From contig NZ_CP129111.1 in NCBI RefSeq assembly GCF_030407165.1, positions 682,001-746,000 of the forward strand: 64,000 nucleotides of DNA. Direction: 5' to 3'. This document shows positions 18,798-27,695 of this stretch, piece after piece; the stretch's first letter is position 1, and each line of letters begins with the position of its first letter. The translations under genes were made by a program, and so were the position numbers. The notes under the pieces were generated by a model. It was not told the origin of the DNA. It searched no databases and was given only the letters and a program-made list of their open reading frames with translations. This DNA is from Fontisubflavum oceani. Its GTDB lineage: Bacteria; Pseudomonadota; Alphaproteobacteria; Rhodobacterales; Rhodobacteraceae.

Positions 18798-19574
18798 CTA
18801 TTCGACGCCCAACACATCCGGCGTCTGCCACCCCAGATGCTGCCCCCCGTCGACACAGATCAACTGCCCCGTGACAGCGCTGGCAGAGAGAAGATATCGC
18901 AGCGCTCCGACGATGTCCTCCGGTGACGCGCCGCGCTCCAGAACCGTCGCCTTGCGTTGCGCCGCGAAATGCTCCGCCGATTGCCGGGCGCCCTGCAGGG
19001 TCGGCCCTGGCCCGATGGCATTGACCCGTACCTTGGGCGCCAGAGCTTGCGCGGCGGTTTGGGTGAACGCCCAAAGCCCCATCTTGGCAATCGTGTATGT
19101 CATGAATTCCGGCGTCAGCTTGCGGACCCGCTGATCGATCATGTTAACGACGAGCCCCCGGGCCATGGGTTCACCCGCCGCATCAACAACCGCGTCGGGG
19201 ATCTGATCGGCCAACGCTTGCGTCAAAACAAACGGTGCGCGGAGATTGGACTCCAAATGCCGATCCCAGCTTTCGCGCGTCGCCGTGGCCAGCGTGTCAT
19301 ATTCGAAGATCGAGGCGTTGTTGATCAGGTGCGTGATCGGGGTGCCCAACGCGTCCACCGCGTGCGGCAAGAGCGCGGCAGTTTCTTCTTCCGAGAGCAA
19401 ATCCGCCTGCAAAGCAACCGCCCGCCGCCCAAGCGCCGTGATCTGCGCCACCGTTTCCGTGGCCTCCACCTCCGAGCTTGCGTAATGCACAGCCACATCA
19501 AACCCGGCCTCTGCCAGGGCAACGGCCATTGCGCGGCCCAGACGTTTACCCGCCCCTGTCACCAATGCGGCCAT
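18798..19574 (-). CDS. Short-chain dehydrogenase/reductase, FolM/pteridine-reductase-like
   Basis: NAD(P)-dependent reductase of 258 residues. The cofactor motif TGAGKRLG has the Arg (TGxxxRxG) seen in pteridine reductases and FolM. The asparagine loop is INNASIF and the catalytic pair is YTIAKMG (Tyr, Lys). DQRVRKLTPEFMTYTIAK resembles FolM proteins, which reduce dihydromonapterin or dihydrofolate. The substrate is inferred, not proven; a generic SDR is the alternative. It ends about 300 bases from uvrC and starts 14 bases past the antiporter stop. Confidence 0.82.
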   Translation of the reverse strand: MAALVTGAGKRLGRAMAVALAEAGFDVAVHYASSEVEATETVAQITALGRRAVALQADLLSEEETAALLPHAVDALGTPITHLINNASIFEYDTLATATRESWDRHLESNLRAPFVLTQALADQIPDAVVDAAGEPMARGLVVNMIDQRVRKLTPEFMTYTIAKMGLWAFTQTAAQALAPKVRVNAIGPGPTLQGARQSAEHFAAQRKATVLERGASPEDIVGALRYLLSASAVTGQLICVDGGQHLGWQTPDVLGVE

Positions 19575-19588
19575 GTTTCCCCCAAGTC

Positions 19589-20545
19589 TCAGGCCAGAAG
19601 AGTGCCGATATAGATGATGTAAAGCGCCACGAAGGCCAAACCAACCGCCCGGCCCATTTTCAGCTTCATGAAGACAAACGGCGCCAAGACCAAGGATGCA
19701 GCCAGCATCACCCAGAAATCGAACACAAAGAATTCAGGGGCGACCGGGATTGGACCAACAAGGGATGCCACCCCAATAATCGCCAGCAGGTTGAACATAT
19801 TCGAGCCGATGACATTGCCGATCGCCACCTCGGCATGCTGTCGGATCGCCGCCATGACCGTGGTCGCCAGTTCTGGCAGCGACGTACCGATGGCCACAAG
19901 GGTCAGACCAATCACCGTTTCACTGATCCCATACGCCCGCGCGATAGAGGTCGCACTATCCACCAAGAGATCCGCCCCCAAGGGCAAGCCAATCAAGCCC
20001 AGAAGCATATAGAGACCGATCTTCCACCAGGGCATCGACGGATCGGCTTCTTCCAGTTCTTCTTCGGCAATCATAGCGCCATTGGCTTCGGCACGGTGTG
20101 CTTGTGCGCTGCGAAACGCGTCGCCCAGCACCAAGCTCAAACCCGCCAGAAGCACCAACCCATGCCACCAGACAAACGGGCCCGCATAGGCGAGACCAAT
20201 GAAAAGAAACGTCCCCGCGATCATCATCAAATACGTGCGACGGGTTTCGCATTGCCTAGTGTCCAGCCCAGAGATCAAGGCCGGGACCCCAAGCACCAAA
20301 AGAACATTCGCGGTGTTGGAACCGACAACATTGCCGAGCGCCAAGCCGGGCACGCCTTCCCAAATCGCTTGGATCGAGATCAGCAGCTCGGGCGCAGACG
20401 TGCCAAAGGCCACAACCGTCAAACTGACAATCAACGCCGGAATGCCCAGCCGCAGGCTCAGATTGACTGCACCCCGCACCAAGACATCGCCGGCCAAGAG
20501 CAGGATGATCAGGCCAAGGCCCGCAAGCAGAAACTCGATGATCAT
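19589..20545 (-). CDS. Calcium/sodium antiporter (CaCA family)
   Basis: Polytopic inner-membrane cation exchanger of the YrbG type (318 residues, about ten hydrophobic segments). The two inverted alpha repeats are plain: VVAFGTSAPELLISIQAIW with GNVVGSNTANVL, and LVAIGTSLPELATTVMAAI with GNVIGSNMFNLL; the GTSxPE acidic residues coordinate the cation. A charged cytoplasmic loop lies between them. Ion specificity is assigned from the family only. Confidence 0.92.
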   Translation of the reverse strand: MIIEFLLAGLGLIILLLAGDVLVRGAVNLSLRLGIPALIVSLTVVAFGTSAPELLISIQAIWEGVPGLALGNVVGSNTANVLLVLGVPALISGLDTRQCETRRTYLMMIAGTFLFIGLAYAGPFVWWHGLVLLAGLSLVLGDAFRSAQAHRAEANGAMIAEEELEEADPSMPWWKIGLYMLLGLIGLPLGADLLVDSATSIARAYGISETVIGLTLVAIGTSLPELATTVMAAIRQHAEVAIGNVIGSNMFNLLAIIGVASLVGPIPVAPEFFVFDFWVMLAASLVLAPFVFMKLKMGRAVGLAFVALYIIYIGTLLA

Positions 20546-20548
20546 CGT

Positions 20549-20740
20549 TTAGTCCTGCTCCTCGGAACACCGACGGCATGGCCCGCCTTTGAGATTGTAC
20601 CGGCCACATTCCGGGCAGAGGCGCGGTTTCGGCAATCCGCCGGACCCATCGCGGCGCCCGATCCGCGGCAGGCGCAGCCGCCCAAACATCGCCAAAACGA
20701 CCATACCAATCAAAAAGAGTGAGATGATTTTAACCATCAT
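20549..20740 (-). CDS. Small membrane protein with a zinc-ribbon tail
   Basis: The 63-residue protein has one N-terminal hydrophobic segment (IISLFLIGMVVLAMFG), a basic linker and a C-terminal CPECGRYNLKGGPCRRC zinc-ribbon-like motif with two CxxC pairs. Start chosen at 20740, where ATG overlaps the stop of the S49 peptidase gene (TGATG); a start at 20761 would add residues lying inside that gene. Function unknown; coupling to the peptidase suggests co-expression. Confidence 0.8.
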   Translation of the reverse strand: MMVKIISLFLIGMVVLAMFGRLRLPRIGRRDGSGGLPKPRLCPECGRYNLKGGPCRRCSEEQD

Positions 20741-21540
20741 CAGAGCCCATACCTGGCCCAAGCCGCGCGGGCATCCACCGCACCGGCCAGGTCATCAACG
20801 ATCTGCACGCCGACCCGTTGCAACAAACCGCGCCGAGGCCCATAGGCCGCGAACCGGGTCTTGTCGCCATAGAGCTCTTTCATTTTTGGCTTGAGATGTG
20901 CCACGCCGTCGGCCAGGCCCAGACCAACCGCCGTCTCGCCCACCCAAAACTCTCCGGTGAACAAGTCATCATCCTTTGCCAGACGATCACCTCGGCTGGA
21001 TTGGACATGCGCAATAAACGCATCGTGAATCTGCGTTTGGATCGACTTCAGACGCTCGACATCTTCGGCACGCTCGGCACGAAACGGGTCGAGCATGGAT
21101 TTGTCTTTGCCCGCCGTGTGTACCCGCCGTTCAATGCCAAAGCGCGCGATAAAATCCTGCAATCCGAAGCTGGCTGAGATCACACCGATGGAACCGACAA
21201 TTGAACTTGCATCGACCCAGATCTTCTCCGCTGCACAGGCGAGCCAATACCCGCCGGAAGCTGCCACATCCTCGACAAAGGCATGGACTGGCACCTCTTT
21301 CTCTTCCGACAGCCGTTTGATCCGCGCCGCGATGAGAGACGACTGCGCCGCAGACCCGCCCGGCGAGTTGATGATCAGCGCCACCGCTGCGGGTTTGCCG
21401 CGCGAAAAGGCCTTTTCGATCATCTGAGACGTGTTCGCGTCGTTCAAAACACCGCCGCGGCCCGTGCCCGCGATCACACCTTGCAGCCGCAAAACCGACA
21501 CAAGCGGATCGCTTTTCATAAAAGGAATGAAGCGCTTCAT
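20740..21540 (-). CDS. S49-family serine peptidase (SppA/SohB-like)
   Basis: Serine peptidase of about 266 residues. It shows the N-terminal beta strand VSVLRLQGVI, the oxyanion/NSPGG segment (ALIINSPGGSAAQSSLIAAR) and the nucleophile motif VEDVAASGGYWLACAA followed by SIVGSIGVI. It lacks a clear signal peptide and the second repeat of long SppA, so it is the short form; such enzymes cleave membrane-embedded signal peptides or similar substrates. Divergent from modA; overlaps the zinc-ribbon gene downstream. Confidence 0.88.
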   Translation of the reverse strand: MKRFIPFMKSDPLVSVLRLQGVIAGTGRGGVLNDANTSQMIEKAFSRGKPAAVALIINSPGGSAAQSSLIAARIKRLSEEKEVPVHAFVEDVAASGGYWLACAAEKIWVDASSIVGSIGVISASFGLQDFIARFGIERRVHTAGKDKSMLDPFRAERAEDVERLKSIQTQIHDAFIAHVQSSRGDRLAKDDDLFTGEFWVGETAVGLGLADGVAHLKPKMKELYGDKTRFAAYGPRRGLLQRVGVQIVDDLAGAVDARAAWARYGL

Positions 21541-21669
21541 GGAGGGGCATGTAGCCTGCGACCTCGCTTGGAACAAGGTACAGGGCCAAGAATTGGTGTC
21601 CCTGTGATCAACAGGCGGCAGACAATCGGAAAAAACCGCGCAAGTGGTTGCGTTCCCCGGAAATCTGAC

Positions 21670-21681
21670 GCGCAATTGCGC
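21670..21681. promoter_or_regulatory. 12-base perfect palindrome touching the modA start
   Basis: GCGCAATTGCGC is a perfect 12-base palindrome ending one base before the modA ATG, in the place of a ribosome-binding site, which is otherwise absent. It could be an operator or a translational control element for the molybdate transporter. It does not look like the E. coli ModE site. Chance occurrence is possible. Confidence 0.3.
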
Positions 21682-21682
21682 C

Positions 21683-22453
21683 ATGTGCCGGAATACTCTC
21701 TTTGCCCCTTTGCGCGCCCTTGGGGTCGTGACCCTGATATTCTCCGGGTTGCCCAGTCTGGCGCAGGCCGAAGATCTTCTGATCTTTGCCGCAGCCAGCA
21801 TGCGCGACGCGCTGGAAGATGTGGCCGAGGCCTGGGACGGCGCGCCGCTGGCGATTTCCTACGCTGGCAGCGCCGTCTTGGCCCGGCAGATCGAAGCAGG
21901 CGCGCCCGCCGATATCTTCATCTCGGCCAATGAAGCCTGGGTCAGCCATCTGGTGGATCAGGGAGCCATCGACCCGGCGCGGACCGAGGTGATTGTGTCC
22001 AACCAACTGGTCGTGGCCGGACCCATCGGTGCGGTCGAGACCAACACGGACTTAGCCACAGCTCTCGGCTCACTACCCGACGACGCACGTATTGCAACAG
22101 GGTTGCTCAACGCGGTTCCCGCCGGGATTTATGCGCGTCAGGCCCTCGAAGCCGAGGGGGTATTGGATCGTTTTCTGCCAAGATTGGTGCAGACCGACAA
22201 TGTCCGTATTGCGCTGGCCCTCGCCGCACGGGGCGATGTCGCGCGCGCGATTGTCTATCGGACGGATGCGCTGGCCGACTCGCAGGTGGCGATTGACGTG
22301 CACATACCGGGCCATCTGCACGACCCAATCCGCTATCCCGCCGCCGTAATCACAGGCAGTGACCACCCTGACGCCACCGCCCTGCTCGACTTCCTAACCT
22401 CGCCGCAAGCCCGCGCGATTTTCGAAAGCCACGGATTTGAGGTGCCGCAATGA
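21683..22453 (+). CDS. modA: Molybdate ABC transporter, periplasmic binding protein
   Basis: Periplasmic molybdate/tungstate-binding protein (256 residues). A signal peptide is visible (APLRALGVVTLIFSGLPSLAQA), then LLIFAAASMRDALEDVAEAW, ISYAGSAVLARQIEAGAPAD and IFISANEAWVSHL, all ModA signatures. The ATG at 21683 is chosen because it gives a proper signal peptide; an in-frame GTG at 21644 would bury it. The stop overlaps modB in ATGA. Confidence 0.93.
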   Translation: MCRNTLFAPLRALGVVTLIFSGLPSLAQAEDLLIFAAASMRDALEDVAEAWDGAPLAISYAGSAVLARQIEAGAPADIFISANEAWVSHLVDQGAIDPARTEVIVSNQLVVAGPIGAVETNTDLATALGSLPDDARIATGLLNAVPAGIYARQALEAEGVLDRFLPRLVQTDNVRIALALAARGDVARAIVYRTDALADSQVAIDVHIPGHLHDPIRYPAAVITGSDHPDATALLDFLTSPQARAIFESHGFEVPQ

Positions 22454-23148
22454 CCTTGGGGCTTGGTCCGGCGGAATGGCAGATTGTGGGCCTGTCGCTA
22501 CAGATTGCGGTTTGGGCGATCATGGCGAGCCTGCCCCTTGCGGTCTTGGTCGCGCTCGCCCTGGCCCGGGCGGAGTTTTGGGGCCGCGAGATTCTCAACA
22601 TTGCCGTGCATTTGCCCCTGGTTTTGCCGCCGGTCGTGACTGGCTACCTTCTGTTGATCCTCTTTGGCGCCCAAGGCCCATTGGGGCGGTTCTTTGAAAC
22701 CGTCTTTGGCCTCACCTTCGCATTCCGCTGGACCGGAGCGGCGCTGGCCTGCGGGATCATGGCCTTTCCCTTGATGGTCCGCGCGATCCGCCTCGCCCTT
22801 GAAGCCGTGGACCCAAAACTGGAAGAGGCCGCGGCAACGCTTGGCGCATCGCGGGTCCGGATATTCGCGACTGTGACGCTCCCCTTGATGCTGCCCGGCA
22901 TTCTGGCCGGCACCATCTTGGGCTTTGCCAAAGCGCTTGGCGAATTTGGGGCAACCATCACCTTCGTGTCGAATATCCCGGGACAGACCCAAACCATCCC
23001 CACGGCGATCTACAGCTTGCTCCAAGTGCCGGGGCAGGAAGGCGCAGCACTGCGGCTGATCTTGATCTCCATCGCGCTTTCCGCTGGGGCATTGATCGCG
23101 TCGGAATGGATGGCGCGTGGTATGGCCAAACGGGTGCGCGGCACATGA
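22450..23148 (+). CDS. modB: Molybdate ABC transporter, permease
   Basis: Inner-membrane permease of 232 residues with about five hydrophobic segments and the ABC-permease EAA loop (EEAAATLGASRVRIFATVTLPL). It starts inside the modA stop and ends inside the modC start, each by ATGA, so the three genes form one operon. Specificity rests on the ModA and ModC neighbours. Confidence 0.94.
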   Translation: MTLGLGPAEWQIVGLSLQIAVWAIMASLPLAVLVALALARAEFWGREILNIAVHLPLVLPPVVTGYLLLILFGAQGPLGRFFETVFGLTFAFRWTGAALACGIMAFPLMVRAIRLALEAVDPKLEEAAATLGASRVRIFATVTLPLMLPGILAGTILGFAKALGEFGATITFVSNIPGQTQTIPTAIYSLLQVPGQEGAALRLILISIALSAGALIASEWMARGMAKRVRGT

Positions 23149-24236
23149 ACGTGCATCTCTCTTTCCGCCACCGGTTTCCGGATATGGAGTTGGCGCTCAA
23201 CTGCACCATTCCGAATGGGGTTACAGCTTTTTTTGGCCCCTCGGGTGCGGGGAAAACCAGCGTTCTGCGCGTCATTGCCGGGCTGGAGACACCCGATGAG
23301 GGCGTGATCGAGATCGGCACACACCGTGTCTTGGACACCGACGCCAAAATCAACGTCCCAACCGCCGCACGGCGCATCGGCTATGTGTTTCAGGAGCCGC
23401 GCCTCTTCCCGCATCTGAGCGTCGCCGCCAATCTGCGCTATGGGCAAGCGCGCTCCAAAACCCGCGCCCTGCCCCTCGGCTTTGACGATCTGGTGACGCT
23501 TTTGGGCCTAGACGCGCTGCTTGACCGGCGCCCGGCAACCCTGTCTGGCGGCGAGGGGCAGCGCGTGGCGCTTGGGCGCGCCCTGCTCTCCGGCCCCGAT
23601 CTTCTGCTAATGGACGAGCCGCTCTCAGCACTGGATGCGCGCCGCAAAGCGGAACTCTTGCCCTATTTCGAGCGGCTCAGGGATCAGCTTGGCCTGCCAA
23701 TCCTATATGTCAGCCATGATGTTGCCGAGGTGACCCGGCTGGCCGATACGATTGTCCTGATGGAGAAAGGGCAAATGCGCAGCATCGGCCCAGCGGCGGA
23801 GATCATTGCGGGCGGCGAAACCGACAGCCAGATCAGCCGCGATCTGGCGGGCGCGATTCTCAGCGTCACGATTGCTGGTCATGACCCGGCCGATGGCCTG
23901 ACCGAAGCCCGGATCGGCAGCCAGCCGATCTGGCTCCCCGGTCAAGTTGGGGCCGCCGGGGACCAACTACGTGTCAGGCTGGATGCGCGCGATGTGATGT
24001 TGATGCGTGAAGCGCCGCAGGGGATCAGCGCGCTGAATGTGCTGCCTGTCACTGTGGTGAGCATCGTGCCCGGCCCTGGGTCCGGCGCTTTGGTGCGGCT
24101 TGATCACCAGGGCCAAATATTGGTGGCTCGGGTCACCAAACGCTCGGTCCGCGCCTTGGCACTCGAACCGGGTATGCCCCTGCACGCCATCGTCAAATCC
24201 ATGTCTGTCACGCCGGAGCGGGTCGGGACGGGGTAG
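23145..24236 (+). CDS. modC: Molybdate ABC transporter, ATP-binding protein
   Basis: ATPase of the molybdate importer (363 residues). Walker A is GPSGAGKTSVLR, signature LSGGEGQRVALGRAL, Walker B LLLMDEPLSALD and switch HD in VSHDVAEVTRLAD. The C-terminal Mop/TOBE domain (NVLPVTVVSIVPGPGSGALV through ALEPGMPLHAIVKSMSV) binds oxyanions and is typical of ModC. The start at 23145 overlaps modB; an in-frame codon at 23106 is rejected. Confidence 0.94.
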   Translation: MNVHLSFRHRFPDMELALNCTIPNGVTAFFGPSGAGKTSVLRVIAGLETPDEGVIEIGTHRVLDTDAKINVPTAARRIGYVFQEPRLFPHLSVAANLRYGQARSKTRALPLGFDDLVTLLGLDALLDRRPATLSGGEGQRVALGRALLSGPDLLLMDEPLSALDARRKAELLPYFERLRDQLGLPILYVSHDVAEVTRLADTIVLMEKGQMRSIGPAAEIIAGGETDSQISRDLAGAILSVTIAGHDPADGLTEARIGSQPIWLPGQVGAAGDQLRVRLDARDVMLMREAPQGISALNVLPVTVVSIVPGPGSGALVRLDHQGQILVARVTKRSVRALALEPGMPLHAIVKSMSVTPERVGTG

Positions 24237-24239
24237 CGC

Positions 24240-25043
24240 TCACTGCGCCGTCCAACCACCATCAATCGGGATCGACGTGCCCGTGACGTTATGAGCAATC
24301 GGCGCGCAGAGCCAAAGTGCCAGCGCGCCGATTTCAGCCGGGTCAGACGTCCGCAAACTGGGTTGTTTCTCCGCCAACAGCTCCGCGACCCCGGCCTCCC
24401 GATCCCCGCCATGGGCCTTGGCGCGCATCTCGATCTGCGGCTCTATGATCGCGGTTTCGGTCCAGCCTGGGCAAATGCAGTTGACCGTCACACCACCCGA
24501 AGCCTTCGACCCGGCTGCGGCATATTCCAGGGCGGCAACCCGGCTAAGCCCCACCAACCCAAATTTCGCCGCCACATAGGGCGCTTTGTCTTTCGAGGCG
24601 ACCAACCCATGCACCGACGCGATATTGATCACCCGGCCATATCCCCGCTCCGCCATGATCGGCATGGCGGCTTGCATCGTGTGAAACGCGGCGGAGAGGT
24701 TCACCGACAAGATCGCCTCCCACATCTCGCGCGGCATCTCGGCCAGGGGTGCGGTATGTTGCACGCCCGCGTTATTGACCAAAACATCGGCCCCGCCCCA
24801 GGCCGCGACCGCCTCCATCAACGCAGCGATCTGGTCAGGGTGGCGCAGGTCTCCGTTGAAGAATTCGGCCTGCGGCGCGCCCAGCTGACGCAGATGTTCG
24901 CAGACCTCATGAATTTGCGCATCCCCCGCCAACCCGTGCACCGCGATTCGTGCGCCCGCGCTTGCCAAAGCCTCCGCAATCGCCAATCCGATCCCCTGCA
25001 CCGATCCGGTGACCAAGGCGGTTTTGCCTCTGAGATCACTCAT
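24240..25043 (-). CDS. 3-hydroxybutyrate dehydrogenase
   Basis: SDR enzyme (267 residues) expected to interconvert 3-hydroxybutyrate and acetoacetate with NAD, in polyhydroxybutyrate breakdown. Motifs: TGSVQGIGLAIAEALA, NNAGVQHTAPLAEMP, the catalytic INIASVHGLVASKDKAPYVAAKFG and CPGWTETAI; this pattern is characteristic of bacterial 3-hydroxybutyrate dehydrogenases. It overlaps the upstream acyl-CoA synthetase gene (stop at 25040) by four bases and so is the second gene of a pair. Converges with modC. Confidence 0.9.
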   Translation of the reverse strand: MSDLRGKTALVTGSVQGIGLAIAEALASAGARIAVHGLAGDAQIHEVCEHLRQLGAPQAEFFNGDLRHPDQIAALMEAVAAWGGADVLVNNAGVQHTAPLAEMPREMWEAILSVNLSAAFHTMQAAMPIMAERGYGRVINIASVHGLVASKDKAPYVAAKFGLVGLSRVAALEYAAAGSKASGGVTVNCICPGWTETAIIEPQIEMRAKAHGGDREAGVAELLAEKQPSLRTSDPAEIGALALWLCAPIAHNVTGTSIPIDGGWTAQ

Positions 25044-26554
25044 ACCTCGCTCTCCAATCTCTGGCGCAGTTCCGTCTTCAGGACCTTGCCATAGTTGTTC
25101 TTGGGCAACTCCGGCAGCGCGATATAAGCCTTCGGCCTTTTGAACCGCGCGATCTGCTCCAAGCACTGCGCGTCAAGCGCGGCTTCGTCCAAGTCGGCGC
25201 CTGGCGCACAAACCACAAAGGCCACGACATCCTCGCCCCATTCCGGCGAGGGGCGACCGACAACAGACACTTCATGGACGGTTGGATGTTGCAGCAAGAC
25301 CTCTTCGATCTCGCGCGGATAGATATTGCTGCCGCCGGAGATAATCACATCTTTCGACCGATCTTGCAGGGTCAGATATCCATCCTCGTCCAACCGACCC
25401 ACATCGCCGGTCATCAACCAACCGTCTTTCAGCGCCGCCTCTGTCGCCTCCGGATTGCGCCAATAGCCGGGCATCACCGGCGCGCCGCGCACCATGATTT
25501 CGCCGACCTCACCGTTGGGCAGCGGCGCACCATTGGCCCCCGCAATTGCAATCTCAACCTGCGACTGCGCGCGACCGACCGAGGCAAGACGTGCCCGCCA
25601 ATTTGGATGGGTCCGGTCCGCGACCTCCGCGCGGCTCAGCGCCGAGATCGCCATGGGACATTCGCCCTGGCCGTAGATCTGCACGAATTTCGGGCCGAAC
25701 CAATCCACCGCCTCTTCGATATCCGCCCGATACATGGGACCGCCGCCATAGACGATGGTTTTGATCCCTTCCCCGGTCTTCTCGCTGGCTTTGGCCGTAT
25801 CGATGAGACGACGCACCATCGTAGGAGCCATGAACATCGATGTTGGGCCATGGGTCTGCGACAGGTCCAACAGCTCGATCGGGTCGAACCCGCCCGAGAG
25901 CGGGCAAATGTGCCGAGCGCCCATCCGCACATGAATGGGCGCATAGATCCCGGCCCCATGACTCATCGGCGCGGCGTAATAGGCCGCATCCTCGGCGCTG
26001 ACCGGATCGACATCGACGGGGTAACAGAGCGAGGTGGCGGCGATCATCCCATGCGTGATCTGAACACCTTTCGGCTGTCCGGTCGTGCCGGAGGTGTAGA
26101 ACAGCCAAGCGAGGTCGTCCGCATTTCGCGCGACGGTGGTGAGCGGTGGCGCCGCACACATGTCCGCAAACGCATCGGTACTGATGTCAGTCAGAGGCAC
26201 GTCTGTCGCCTCGGCCAGGTCTGAACCAAGGTCGGGCGTGACAAATACTTGGCTTGCGCCGCTATCTTGCAAGATGAACGCCGCTTCTTTCGGATGCAGC
26301 TTCGCGTTGATTGGAACCACTACCGCGCCCGCGGTCCAAACCCCATAATAGACCGTCAGATAGTCCGGACAGTTCTTCATAAACAAGCCGACTCGATCAC
26401 CCGGACCGACACCCCTGGCCTGAAGAGCCGTCGCCAGACCTGCGGCCTGCCGGGCAAAATCTTCATAGGTTGCAACAACCTGATCGCCCAGCAACAAAGC
26501 CGGCGCGTTGCCATTCGTCTGCGCAACTCGGTGCAGCCAATCGGCGATGTTCAT
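25040..26554 (-). CDS. Acyl-CoA synthetase (AMP-forming)
   Basis: Adenylate-forming ligase of 504 residues. The P-loop motif is YTSGTTGQPKG, followed by YGQGECP, TGDVGRLDEDGYLTLQDR and the C-terminal lysine region LPKNNYGKVLKTEL. GGAGGG lies nine bases before the ATG at 26554, which is preferred to an upstream in-frame start. Its substrate is not fixed by sequence; coupling to 3-hydroxybutyrate dehydrogenase suggests a short-chain or hydroxy acid such as acetoacetate. Divergent from a LysR gene, about 140 bases apart. Confidence 0.88.
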   Translation of the reverse strand: MNIADWLHRVAQTNGNAPALLLGDQVVATYEDFARQAAGLATALQARGVGPGDRVGLFMKNCPDYLTVYYGVWTAGAVVVPINAKLHPKEAAFILQDSGASQVFVTPDLGSDLAEATDVPLTDISTDAFADMCAAPPLTTVARNADDLAWLFYTSGTTGQPKGVQITHGMIAATSLCYPVDVDPVSAEDAAYYAAPMSHGAGIYAPIHVRMGARHICPLSGGFDPIELLDLSQTHGPTSMFMAPTMVRRLIDTAKASEKTGEGIKTIVYGGGPMYRADIEEAVDWFGPKFVQIYGQGECPMAISALSRAEVADRTHPNWRARLASVGRAQSQVEIAIAGANGAPLPNGEVGEIMVRGAPVMPGYWRNPEATEAALKDGWLMTGDVGRLDEDGYLTLQDRSKDVIISGGSNIYPREIEEVLLQHPTVHEVSVVGRPSPEWGEDVVAFVVCAPGADLDEAALDAQCLEQIARFKRPKAYIALPELPKNNYGKVLKTELRQRLESEV

Positions 26555-26695
26555 CGGCCCAACCCTCCCCGTTTCGATTAGTTGAAGCCGCAAATAGTCA
26601 TGTATGCAACCCGTCGTCCCGACAGGTCTATTGGCGAACGTGGTGGCCATATCTCAGCGATTGGCGTTAAGGTCAGCAGGCTATCGGAGGCGACT

Positions 26696-27607
26696 TTGGC
26701 ACAGATCAGCTTGAAACAACTTGAAGCGTTTGTGCAGGTGGCGGACCTCGGCAGCTTTCGCAGGGCCGCCGAAAAACTTCACACGACACAGCCCAACATC
26801 TCCTCACGCATTGCTGGACTTGAGGAGCAGCTTGGGTTGAAGCTCATGGATCGGGACGCCGGATCCGTTCGGCTGACACCGGTTGGCGAGACCTTGCTGG
26901 CCAAGGCGCGGGATGTCCTCAAATCAATGGACGCGTTTTTTGTGGCCGCAGGGGATGAGCACCTCTTCGATGGCGTACTGCGCCTCGGCGTCACCGAGAT
27001 GATCGTGCATTCCTGGCTTGGCGATTTTCTAAGTGCGCTGACGGAGCGATTTCCGAACATCGACGTGGATTTGACGGTCGATTACTCGGCCAATCTCTCA
27101 ACCTCGTTGTTCAACCGATCCATCGACCTGGCGCTTCAAAGCGGGCCGTTCAATCGACAGACCTCCGCCAATATCGAGTTGGGGAGTTTCGATATGATCT
27201 GGGTGGCCGAACCCAAGCTCGGCTTCACCGACCGCGTCTTGTCGATGGCCGATTTGGCGGAACGCCCGATACTCACACATGCCCGAGGCACGCTGCCCTA
27301 TGAACAGTTGAAGGATCACGTTCAGAAACTACCGGAAACCTCTGTCCGGCTCGTGGCATCGACCAATATGTCCGCCTGCCTTCAGATGACCCGTAATGGG
27401 CTTGGCATTGCCTGTTTGCCCGAGGTGATGGTGCGCGACGATATCAAATCAGGTGTCTTGGCCCCTCTTCGCTATCTTTGGGTTCCGGAGCCGCTCTGGT
27501 TCCGCGCCCGGTACGATGGCGAGACCGCGCCGTCCTATGTCGCGCAGGCCGCGGAACTGGCGGGGCAAATCTCTCAGGCGTTCCAGCCAACGGCTCAGGA
27601 TCAATAA
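26696..27607 (+). CDS. LysR-family transcriptional regulator
   Basis: DNA-binding regulator of about 303 residues: an N-terminal winged helix-turn-helix (LKQLEAFVQVADLGSFRRAA, TTQPNISSRIAGLEEQLGL) and a periplasmic-binding-like effector domain (DLTVDYSANLSTSLF; GLGIACLPEVMV). I prefer the TTG start at 26696 because GGAGG stands five bases before it and family similarity begins just after; upstream ATGs at 26582 and 26600 are possible. It lies between the divergent acyl-CoA synthetase and the hydantoinase operon and probably controls the latter. Confidence 0.88.
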   Translation: MAQISLKQLEAFVQVADLGSFRRAAEKLHTTQPNISSRIAGLEEQLGLKLMDRDAGSVRLTPVGETLLAKARDVLKSMDAFFVAAGDEHLFDGVLRLGVTEMIVHSWLGDFLSALTERFPNIDVDLTVDYSANLSTSLFNRSIDLALQSGPFNRQTSANIELGSFDMIWVAEPKLGFTDRVLSMADLAERPILTHARGTLPYEQLKDHVQKLPETSVRLVASTNMSACLQMTRNGLGIACLPEVMVRDDIKSGVLAPLRYLWVPEPLWFRARYDGETAPSYVAQAAELAGQISQAFQPTAQDQ

Positions 27608-27695
27608 TTTCAATCGTTTCGATCCAATATAATAATTTGTTTGAATTGTTCGGCGTGTCTAGGATGACCTCAACCAAGACGAGAGGATTGACAGA

